This document shows, piece after piece, positions 54,171 through 64,000 of a stretch of DNA of 64,000 nucleotides. Each line of letters begins with the position of its first letter. The first letter of the stretch is position 1. The position numbers and the translations under genes are program-made. The stretch is from Notolepis coatsorum (Eukaryota; Chordata; Actinopteri; Aulopiformes; Paralepididae): contig OZ020585.1 in the NCBI GenBank assembly GCA_963971535.1, forward strand, positions 24,367,272 through 24,431,271, written 5' to 3'. The notes beneath the pieces were generated by a model, which did no database searches, was not told the DNA's origin, and saw only the letters and a list, made by a program, of their open reading frames with translations.

Positions 54171-55348
54171 GTATCCCCCCCTCCAACGGGAGCCACCCGG
54201 CGACCCAAAACAAATACAGACAGAGTGGCAGGGGGACAAAACAAGAGGTACTGGCCAAGCCAGCAGGGGAAGCCACCACAAGAGTGGGGCTAGCAAAAGA
54301 AACAGGGTCGCCGAGGGGTAACTAGGGTAGCAGAGGGGCAACTGGGGGAACTGGTCTAGAGGAACTGGGTCTAGAGAACTAGTCTAGAGGAACTGGTCTA
54401 GAGAACTGGTCTAGAGAACTGGTCTAGAGAACTGGGCTAGAGAACCGGGCTAGAGAACTGGTCTAGAGAACTAAGGGGCAAGCAGGGTAGCAAAGGGGTA
54501 ACCATGGAAGCACCGGGAAGGGCTAGCAGAGGGAAGGTTAGCTGCCAGGGCACTGATAGCTACAGGGCCTATGCTAGCTGTACTGCTACATCAACATAGA
54601 GGCTGCGCAAGCTGCCGGAGCCAGGCTAGCAGAGGGAAAGGGTAGCTGCCAGGGCACTGATAGCTACAGGGCCTATGCTAGCTGTACTGCTACATCAACA
54701 TAGAGGCTGCGCTAGCTGCCGGAGCTAGGCTGGCAGACAGGGCTGGACCAGCATGAGAGCACAAGCTAGCTGGAAGGACAGTCCTAGCTGTGTGAGAAAA
54801 ACTACACAAAAAAGTGGAGGCCATGCAGAGGGACCGGGTTAGCTGCTTGGGCCTGGCTAGCTACAGGGCCCATGCCAGCTGCAAGGCTGCATTAACATAG
54901 AGGCTGTGCTAACAGCCGGGGCCAAGCTAGCAGACCGGGGCCATGCAGAGGGAAACTGGGTTAGCCGCCAGGGCATGGCTAGCTACAGGGCCTATGCCAG
55001 CAGCAAGGGCTGCATAAACATAGAGGCTGTGCTAGCAGCCGGGGCTAAGCTAGCAGACAGGGGCTCTGCTGAGGGACTGGGTTAGCTGCCAGGGCATGGC
55101 TAGCTACAGGGGGGTCAAACAGGGCAAAACGGGAAGCAAACAGGGGAGCTAACCGGGGAGACTAACAAGCTAAACAGGGGAGTAACAGGCTAACAAAGGA
55201 GCTAAACAGGACTAACAAGGAAGCTAAACTGGGCTAACAGGGAAGCTAACAGGGCTAACAGGGGAGCTAGAGGGAACAAGAAAAAAAAAGGCAAACTCAA
55301 CATACACAGTCTGTGCTGGCTGGGGTCGTAGACTTGGTGGGGTCGTAC
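54171..55348 (-). other. Internal region of the non-autonomous LTR element
   Basis: No long open frame. It is built of imperfect repeats: ggtctagagaact words (54340-54475), ~100-130-bp units with ctagctacagggcctatgc (54520-55110) and short ggggagctaac words (55130-55270). It may serve packaging or spacing only. Confidence 0.85.
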
Positions 55349-58006
55349 TGTTATGGTTTGTAACCGACCCCAATCGCACAACACAAGACAGGTATGGTGG
55401 TTTGCCAAGAAACAGATATTTATTGTGAACAGGGAAAAAGGGCACTGTCCCTTTAAGGGAGAAAACACAAAACACTGGAATAACACAAGAGGGGAAGGTA
55501 AAGTGCCTTTAAGAGGCGGGCAAGAGGCGGGCAGGAAAGGGAACACCTTGGGAAAGTAAGGGAACGCCTAAGGGAAGGTTAAGGGAACGCCTTGGGACAG
55601 AGGAACTAGAGACTAGGTAAACCAGGGACAAGGAGAACTAGGGAGAGAGGACTAGGAACTAGGAGAGCTAGGGAACAGGAGAAACGGGGACTAGGGGAAC
55701 TAGGGACAAGGAACTAGGTGGAACTAGTAGGGGAGAACTTGGGACCAGGAACTAGGTGGAACTAGAAAGGGGAGAACTAGGGAACAGGAACTAGGTGGAA
55801 CTAGAAGGGGAGAACTTGGGAACAGAGGGGACTGAGGCCCGCGGAGGCGGGCTGGGAAACAGGGAGGAACTGGGAGGACTGGTGGAAATCATCTGGGCCG
55901 CTCTGCAGGACAGAGGAGATAGTTAATGCACAAAGGGGGAAAAAACAGAGCAGGTGCAGAACAGTCCAAATAACAAAGTGAACAAAGTAATAATATCTTC
56001 GTGTGAAAAACACACAGGGGGAGATGTAAAGTCCAAAAATACTATTCTAAGTGAGAACCAAAAACAGAGGCATTACGCTGGGAGATGAAATGTCCAAACT
56101 AACTAACAGAGGCAATACGCTGGGAGATGAAATGTCCAAACTAACTAACAGAGGCAATACGCTGGGAGATGAAATGTCCAAACTAACTAACAGAGGCAAT
56201 ACGCTGGGAGAGTGACATCACAATCTAAAACTCAACCAGGCGTATGCGTAATGGTACAGGAACAGCAGCGGGAACGGGGGCAAGGGCACTACGCTGAGTG
56301 AGTGACATCACAATCAAAACTCACCCAGCGTATGCGTAAAGGTACAGGGACAGCAACGGGAACGGGGGCAAGGGCACTACGCTGAGTGAGTGACATCACA
56401 ATCAAAACTCACCCAGCGTATGCGTAAAGGTACAGGGGCAGCAACGGGAACGGGGGCAAGGGCACTACGCTGAGTGAGTGACATCACAATCAAAACTCAC
56501 CCAGCGTATGCGTAAAGGTACAGGGGCAGCAGCGGGAACGAGGGCATCGCCACCGGGTGGCTGGCTGTCCGAGCCGAGGAACAGAGCGCTGGAACAGCGG
56601 CGGTGACGAGGGCATCGTCCACCGGGTAGCCGCTGTCGGAGCCGAGGATCAGAGTGCTGGAACAGTGGCGGTGACGAGGGCATCGTCCACCGGGTAGCCG
56701 CTGTCGGAGCCGAGGAACAGAGTGCGCGCCACACCTTGGTGTGCGCGTCGGAACAGGGAGCTGGAAACAGTGGCGGTGGCGAGGATGTCGTCCACCGGGT
56801 AGCCACTGTCGGAGCCGAGGAACAGAGTGCGCGCCACACCTTGGTGTGCGCGTCGGAACAGGGAGCTGGAAACAGTGGCGGTGGCGAGGATGTCGTCCAC
56901 CGGGTAGCCACTGTCGGAGCGAGGAACAGAGTGCGCGCCACACCTTGGTGTGCGCGTCGGGACAGTGGCGGTGGCGAGAGCGTCGTCCACCGGGTAGCCG
57001 CTGTCGGAGCCGAGGAACAGAGTGCGCGCCACACCTTGGTGTGCGCGTCGGGACAGTGGCGGTGGCGAGAGCGTCGTCCACCGGGTAGCCGCTGTCGGAA
57101 CCGAGAGACGCCTCGGGGTGCGTCTGCGAGGAGGAGTGTGCCAAGCTCGAAGGGCTGGAAGATGCGCATCTGTGCGCTGGAACGGAGGAGCGTGCCAAGC
57201 TCGAGGGTCCGGGAGATGCGCGTCAGTGCGCTGGAACGGAGGAGCGTGCCAAGCTCGAGGGTCCGGGAGATGCGCGTCAGTGCGCTGGAACGGAGGAGCG
57301 TGCCAAGCTCGAGGGTCCGGGAGATGCGCGTCAGTGCGCTGGAACGGAGGAGCGTGCCAAGCTCGAGGGTCCGGGAGATGCGCGTTGCGCGCTGGTCTGG
57401 AGGAGCGTGCCAAGCTCGAGCGTCCTTGGAAGATGCGCGTTGCGCGCTGAGGACTGGAGAGCGTCTGCGCTGGTCTGGATGTGCGTCAGGACGAACAGCT
57501 GCGCGGGGGTCTGCAGTGGAACGCTGGGGTGCCTCCCGTGGAAGTACAGGGAGCGCAGACCAGTCTTCCCCACAGGCAACGACGACAGCTGGCGAAGGCT
57601 GGAGCAAACATCTTGACGCCGGAGAATGGAACAGCATAGGCAGACAGAGGATCTCCCGAAAGAGTCTAGATGTTTAGAGAATATGACTCGGCAAGTATAC
57701 AACACGACCCCACGCCAAAACGAGGGGAAGCGCCCTGGTATTTAAAGCCCACAGGGGGACTAATTAGCCTGCCACCACAGGTGCGAGAGATAATAGAATA
57801 TCAAACAGGTGTGGCCACTAAGGGTAAGGAACGAGAGGGTGGGGGCTAGAGAGAGTGAGTAGGGAATTCCTAACAGTAGGCTTAAAGAAGACAGAGAATA
57901 GGGAATTCCTAACAGTAGGCTTAAAGAAGACAGAGAATAGGGAATTCCTAACAGTAGGCTTAAAGAAGACAGAGAAAAGGTAGTGAGCAGCGGGCAAAAC
58001 CTCACA
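55349..58006 (-). repeat. 5' LTR, minisatellite-packed
   Basis: Right LTR with the same length as the left copy and the same arrays offset by 3,836 bp. A 390-codon minus-strand frame (56465-57637) is open in both LTRs, but its Arg/Pro/Ser/Thr-rich repeats resemble nothing I know. Confidence 0.93.
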
Positions 58007-58799
58007 CTATCATTACACATGGGCAAAACAGAGTCCATTCTCTTCGGTTCAAATAACAAACTCAGCAAGACCGATGGCTTCTCAGTTACAGTGGGTGACA
58101 ATATTGTCACAAGGAAAGATGAAATTACCTACCTGGGTTCCATCCTAGAGGCTAATCTCTCCTGTGACAAAATGGCATCCAATGTAATAAAAAAAGTCAA
58201 CCAAAAACTCGATTCTTGTACCGGATCTCCTCTCTGGTAAACAAGAATACCCTGAAGACTCTGGCAGGAGCACTCATTCAGGGGTACTACGACACCTCAT
58301 GGTACCAAAGCACCTCAAAGGCGCTAAAAACAAAATTACAAACATCTCAAAACAAACTGGTCAGACTACTGCTTGACCTTACTCCTAGAACCCACCTCAC
58401 CCCTGCCCACTTTGACAACCTAGGATGGCTTAGAGTAGACGACAGAGTACAGCAACTTGCAATGGGCCTGGTCTACAAGATACACTACACGACCAAGGTA
58501 CCCATGTACATGTCAAAATACTTCCCAAAGGTCAGTGAATACCACGATCACAACACCAGAGGGAGCTCCACAAATCACCCAGATTCGGCTCAAATAAGGG
58601 ACTAAACACGTTTTGCAATTATGCCACATCAATGTGGAACGCCCTACCCAAAGCTGTAAAGGAATGTGGATCACTACCCACTTTCAAAACCTCTCTCAAG
58701 GGACACCTACGGGAGACTGCAATTCAAAACTGGCCCCTGTAAATATCCTAACCCAACCCCCTCCAATGTACAGTCATTTACCTAGTATGGTTTTGTCAA

Positions 58800-58990
58800 T
58801 AGTCCAATGTACAATTTTGTTTGTTTGTACAGTGTCTCCTCCCCCCCCCCCCTCAATGTACAGTTTTGCTTGTTTATACAGTGTGTCTCCCCCCCCCCCC
58901 CCCAACCACCTCCAATGTAAATTACCCAGTATGGTTGTCAATATCCCAATGTACCCAACCCCCCCCACCCAACCTCCTCCAATGTACAGT
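58800..58990. repeat. ~60-bp repeat with poly-C in the LINE 3' UTR
   Basis: The words caatgtacagttt and cagtgt(gt)ctcc followed by 11-16 C recur two to three times. Similar partial units extend to 58990. Confidence 0.8.
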
Positions 58991-59286
58991 TTCTACGTCA
59001 AATGTATATACTCCCTTTTCTTGACTCCTTCTGTATCACAAACAGTACTGTATTTGCAAATCTGATATGTCATAAATGTATAGATGTAGCAGTACTGACT
59101 ATCTGTATGTCATGTATGTCATATATGTCCTGATGAATTGAAAATGGGGGACCCTGATGTAAACAAGACGAAAGTCTTTCTCTGGTCTGCATCCCCTTAA
59201 CAATTGTGTGTATTGAGCTGTACTGTATTGTACCCATTCTGCAATCTGTTAATAAAGTTTTCAATCAATCAATCAATCAGTTATTA

Positions 59287-59840
<554 letters not shown>

Positions 59841-59925
59841 AATGAAGATCATTTACTAAAAACATTTTTAAGCAGCAGTGTGAGCCAAATCCACAGAAGA
59901 AATGGCACTACATCCATCTAGTTCA

Positions 59926-60250
59926 AGTTCAAGTTTCAATTTTTTTTAATAGTTGTCATACAGAAGTACAGAATACTTTTATACAAAATGCTTCTTTCTG
60001 TTACGCTCCAGAGACTGTGCTAGACAAAAGATAAGTATGAAATAAAATAGTATAGCATGTAAAAATAGAAGTAAAAATAGAAGTCACGTACGTAGACACA
60101 GTGTTCAGTATATACATATGTACAATGTTCAATGCAGAATAGAAGTAACTGAGTTACCATACAATATACGATATACTATGCAATATACTAATATACAATA
60201 TACTATATAGTGCAAAGCAGAAATGGGATGAGGTACAATTTAGGTACAAT
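59926..60250 (-). mobile_element. LINE 3' tail, reverse orientation
   Basis: Same subfamily as 37748-38640: ttcaagttcaagtttcaa, tacagaatac, and degenerate agagactgtgctag. Confidence 0.7.
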
Positions 60251-60989
60251 TTAAGTAATGCACTAGATTAAGAAGGCCGGCTTCACACAGTTTATTTTCT
60301 TTTGTTAATTTATGAAAGAATTCCTCCAGAATGAGTATTTACAAGCTTGCGCCAAAGGTGTCCTTTTCATCGCCGTGCCACCCTCTCTCATCCGCCTCCT
60401 GCTCAGCAGAGAAAAACAAACTACCCACATATCCTGAAATTGCCAATGCCAAAAAAACAAACCAAACAGGAATGTATTTGGAGGACAGATTTGAGAAAAT
60501 AAATCAAGAAATGGGAAAGACACTTGTCGTTATCGTCGTCAAGGTCTTTCCTTCGCCTCCTTCCAGAAAGCGTGCGTCGAGGTGATGGCTCTATAGCGGA
60601 GGAGCGTGTCTGATTAAAAAAAAACGGATGGCAATCTGTCAGGAGCTCCCTGTGTCCCGTGCTAGTTTTTAATTAGTTTACCATACTGGAGCCTCTTCCT
60701 TCATCCCACATGGGTTAGTGAGCTCGGATCACACTCACACCAGCCCAAAACGAAAGGGAAAGGGAGAGGGAAAAAAAGAAATAACAAACCCAATTGGCAA
60801 CGTGCCTAGCTTCCTTGAGGTAAAGTTTTCAAATGTGAAAACAATTAGAGAGGGGGGAGGAAGAAAAAGAGACCAAGGTTCCGCTGTTGAGCGGCAGTTC
60901 CCAGCATGCATCTGTGCCAACCAGAGTTTCAACTGGACATGAATGAGCGTCTCGTTCAGCCCAAATGTAAATTCCCCAAATGGGAAAAT
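60251..60989. other. No recognisable gene; possibly unique DNA
   Basis: Non-repetitive with a homopolymer A patch near 60620. The words tttttaattagtttacc near 60665 resemble homeodomain sites. No exon-like frame. Confidence 0.35.
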
Positions 60990-61190
60990 TGGAAAGGATG
61001 CATTTATATAGCGTTTTTATCCAAAGCGCTTTACAATTGACTTATTATTTATTTATTTTACCCATTCACTCACACATTCACACACCGACGGTGGAGGCAA
61101 CCATGCAAGGTGCCAACCTGCTCATCAGGAGCAATTAGGGGTTAAGTGTCTTGCTCAAGGACACCCGGGAGGAGCGGGAATCTTGCTTAT
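60990..61190 (-). mobile_element. tRNA-derived SINE 3' part (second family)
   Basis: The minus strand shares gtgtccttgagcaagacac, gcaccttgcatggttgcc and aagcgctttggataaaa with 18770-19036. The head is truncated. Confidence 0.7.
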
Positions 61191-61579
61191 AGGAAGGACT
61201 TTACCTGAAACCTACTAAAAGATACTGTTGGGAATATTAAAAAAAAATTAAGTGGTTGTATTAATGTCCTACATTTGGAAAAATCTTTATCCGACTAACC
61301 AGTCTATATGATGTTGAAACAGCACCGGTCTTAAGACTGACATTAGAATGACTTTAATTTGGACTTTTGTTTGGACGCCCTGGCCCCCCTCTGGCCCAAC
61401 GACGGCCAACAGGTGGCTAATGGACATAAAACATTTACCGGGAGGCATTAGCGCTGCCGCGTGGCAACAGACCTCTCTCTCCGCTCCATATGTCCGTCTC
61501 TCGCCTCAGTATTAACAGAGGGCAGAATGAATACAAACAACAGATGCTGCATCTATTTTACTCTCTCTCTCCTCCACAC
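61191..61579. other. No recognisable gene
   Basis: Unassigned sequence. Confidence 0.35.
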
Positions 61580-61850
61580 TGCCTGTGGAGCATTTTTCCC
61601 TATTGTTAGGTTTTAGTGAGTTTTTCCTTACCTTCCCGTGGGGTATGTCAGGGACTGCTTGCATTCTTTCATTTATTTGCATTTATTTTAAATTTGTTGG
61701 ACCTTATGGTGTTCTTGTTCTGTTCTTGACTTATTGTTATGTTTTCTTCTTGACTTGTTTAAAGAAGACTTGTACGGCCCATGGGGACATTAACGTGTGT
61801 TGTCGGGCCTTATAAATAAATAAATTTGATTTGATTTGATTTGATTTACT
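61580..61850 (+). mobile_element. Retroelement 3' tail with (TTGAT)n
   Basis: Holds gtgagtttttccttacc, ggtatgtcagggactgc and gggccttataaataaataaa followed by tttgatttgatttgattt, typical of a fish LINE or SINE tail. The 76-codon frame across it is not credible. Confidence 0.7.
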
Positions 61851-62577
61851 CCATATCACCCGTGCGTGTTGTTAAGGGCAGCTTCACAAATATGATACGC
61901 TTATGCCGGTGCTTAGCAGTGTGCGGTGGTACGGTCTGTGTGTGCTCACACTCGCCTCTGATTAAGGGTGTATTGATCTGTGTATGCCGTATGTACCACG
62001 TCAGTGTGTTGTGTGTGTAGTGCGTGTCTGAGAATGTGCTATCGAGGGTGCATTGTCGTGTGTTTGTCAGCAGAGTGGCTGTGTGCGTCTGTGTCCGTTG
62101 ATAGCGGGGGATTAGGTTTTGGAAGAGGGGGGAAATCAATGCGTCTCCCCTGCCATCTTTCCCAGGCCCCACTGGTTCTCCCATTATGATAAACAGCGTC
62201 CCTGAAGCTGCCCGGGGGGAAGCCCAGCGTAACCTCCAACAAGCTCTGCGGAGGTCTGAGCAAAAGCTCCTATAGTCCGATACTGATTTAGGGGATTACA
62301 GCTGAGTTTTCAGCTTTTGAAAGTGATGTGATTTAGGACGACTCGGTCTGTAAGCGGTGAACCTTCACAAAAGTGGAAGAACTGAGAAGAAGTTGGCCCA
62401 CTTTTTCCTTTTTTTGTGTGATGTTCCAGCTATTTGAAGCTCAGTGGAGAGTGTCCTATATTTTACATGCACACATGGTATTCTGGAGGCTGGCTCATAT
62501 ACGTACCTGGGTTACGTTTCGAGATTCAATCATTTTATCGCCTCTTCAACCCGGAGGTTGCTAGGATTTGTTTTTGG
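61851..62577. other. No recognisable gene
   Basis: Unassigned. Overlapping minus frames near 61846-62263 show no recognisable domain. Confidence 0.35.
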
Positions 62578-62862
62578 TGTGCAAAATATAAAGACACACA
62601 AAAGAGATGTAGGCTCAATATAAAGACACACAAAGAGATGTAGGCTCAATATAAAGACACACAAAGAGATGTAGGCTCAATATAAAGACACACAAAGAGA
62701 TGTAGGCTCAATATAAAGACACACAAAGAGATGTAGGCTCAATATAAAGACACACAAAGAGATGTAGGCTCAATATAAAGACACACAAAGAGATGTAGGC
62801 TCAATAAAGACACACAAAGAGATGTAGGCTCAATATAAAGACAGCCCCCCCCCCCCCCCCCC
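62578..62862. repeat. 31-bp minisatellite then poly-C
   Basis: About 8 units containing aaagacacacaaagagatg and taggctcaat. One unit lacks two bases. The array ends in a C run at 62846-62862. Confidence 0.95.
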
Positions 62863-64000
62863 GGTGCCACCTAAAAAACACAATTGCGTGTTATATGGCA
62901 TACTTAATTTGTGCCAATAATATATGGCCGTGAAAAATACAGCAGTGCAAAATGTAGGTTTTAGGCATGATATGGTGTTAGTGAAATATTGTGAGTATTT
63001 CCATGGAAACGGAACTTAACAAGACCAGAAACCATAGAAACCACCAGGTCAGGGACCTTACCCAGACCAGTTGTACCAAGTGGATACTGAATAGATTTCT
63101 CCCCAGACCATAACAATTTAACTGCATTAATTAAAGTTCATTCTTAAACGGAGGAATTTTAATTCAGCTTTGTGCCAAATCTGCAAAGCTGTTTTATCCG
63201 CCTTGCGCAGTCCGCCGGGGCCCCACTGCGAGAGCGCGGGTGAATAGCTTGACCTCCGCCGATACCATGTGGTGGCCTCCGTTCGATTAGCGCCCGTTGA
63301 CAGAAGACTCTAAAACATGTCCTGCTGACCGCAAGCTCCGGCTGCCGGTGAGTACCGGCGGTGACCTTTTCCGGTCACTGGATGAATATGCAAGCTTTTA
63401 GCAGCCGCATGGTCCATCTCTTAAAAGCTTGAGTCAGGGAGACAAACATGCAAACAGAAGTTCTGGTTGCATGCCCAGAATCTGTGAGTACTTTGCGATC
63501 TGTTCACAGATGCTGCATACTTCACCAGAGCTGTGTAAGTGAGTTCAAGAGGTCGAATGCATGTGTGAAGTGCACGTGTTTACTGAGCATGTAAATGAAT
63601 GTAAATCCGACCTTGGGAGAGTGTGTGTGTGTGGGAGAGTCTGTGTAAATTGCATTACAGCTTGGAGTGGATATAGTCTACCCTGCTGTATAGAGTCACA
63701 GGTGAGGCGGTGTATCAAAGGGATTATGAGTTACCTCAGGAGGGAGATGCAATTCTCTTATAGCAGCCTGTCGACCGCTGCAAATTGTTTCACGTAGGAT
63801 TGAGACGTCTACTGAATATGGTGGATCCTTTCAAAGGTATGGATTTTTACTACAGTATACCGTCGTCTAAGACTCTAAGATATGTAAAAAAAAATTTAAG
63901 TTGATGATGATGATGATGAATCGTTTTTATTTTCTGTCTTTGTTTACAGATAAATCAAAAACACACATGTGTGGACTTTCAAAAAAAAATAAAAATAAAA
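62863..64000. other. No recognisable gene
   Basis: Unassigned to the window end. There is a GC-rich patch at 63180-63380 and a short (GAT)n at 63905-63920. No exon-like frame. Confidence 0.35.

Larger units (their letters stand above)
51513..58006 (-). mobile_element. Young non-autonomous LTR element with 2.66-kb LTRs
   Basis: Two 2,658-bp direct repeats flank a 1,178-bp internal region. A 5-bp target duplication ctatc lies at 51508-51512 and 58007-58011, inside the LINE codons for KLS. Termini are TG...CA. Minus orientation is supported by a purine-rich ggaggggggata next to the left LTR (54171-54185 region) and by AATAAA on the minus strand 70 bp before the LTR end. No gag, protease, RT or integrase motif is present, so it depends on another element. 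I saw no clear primer-binding site beside the right LTR. Confidence 0.9.
51340..59279 (+). pseudogene. 5'-truncated LINE split by an LTR element
   Basis: The parts are 51340-51512 and 58012-59279, with a 7-bp duplication gttatta at 51333-51339 and 59280-59286. The left part reads LFTDDSALLVS (RT motif C with FTDD in place of the usual YADD) and GRICIWLADNKLS. The right part continues HMGKTESILFGS, ITYLGSIL, then after a frameshift LVNKNTLKTLAGALIQ, TSQNKLVRLLLDLTPRTHL and LGWLRVDDRVQQL, and after another MWNALPKAV and FKTSLKGHL. The 3' UTR has poly-C repeats and an (AATC)n tail. Dead through frameshifts and the insertion. Confidence 0.88.

Noticed and set aside
62578-62842. CRISPR array
   Set aside because: Units are contiguous 31-bp repeats without unique spacers, in a eukaryotic setting. 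The same reasoning excludes 841-1184 and 44086-44435.

Overview
The window looks like teleost fish genomic DNA. It carries the usual fish mix of decayed non-LTR retrotransposons (LINEs), tRNA-headed SINEs, hAT-type MITEs with 8-bp target duplications, very long dinucleotide and ATT microsatellites, and two young LTR retroelements. I recognise no host protein-coding exon, no genuine tRNA or rRNA gene and no CRISPR array. Most open frames longer than 60 codons are microsatellite translations or shadows. The species cannot be named from this sequence.

Layout. 1-2.3 kb: LINE scraps and a 40-bp minisatellite. 2.3-5.3 kb: a four-level nest in which a pogo-like DNA transposon remnant contains a retroelement tail, which contains a TTAA-flanked MITE, which contains a higher-order (CT)n array. 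5.65-7.45 kb: an L2-type LINE with one frameshift. 8.5-10.4 kb: two opposite-strand copies of one ~450-bp SINE, each with a perfect 14-bp target duplication. 11-22.4 kb: LINE fragments interrupted by other elements, and several hAT MITEs, one inserted inside another. 24.65-32.68 kb: a nearly complete BEL/Pao LTR retrotransposon on the minus strand with paired ~1.44-kb LTRs, a 5-bp target duplication, a primer-binding site matching tRNA-Tyr, and gag-protease and RT-RNase H frames, but no integrase core. 32.8-51.3 kb: more MITEs, SINEs, LINE tails, two likely solo LTRs, foldbacks and microsatellites. 51.34-59.28 kb: a LINE split by a 6,494-bp non-autonomous LTR element whose two 2,658-bp LTRs are nearly identical and packed with minisatellites. 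59.3-64 kb: LINE/SINE tails, a 31-bp minisatellite and sequence I cannot assign.

How the parts relate. Nothing here forms a host pathway. The content is a layered record of insertions, and target-site duplications give relative ages. The non-autonomous LTR element and the BEL element are the youngest large insertions, judged by LTR-LTR identity. Both need enzymes from elsewhere: the first has no visible coding internal region, and the second lacks its integrase catalytic domain.

Limits. All family names come from motifs read by eye. Copy numbers, exact boundaries and ages need a repeat-library search. Large unassigned stretches may hold regulatory DNA or old repeats that cannot be resolved here.
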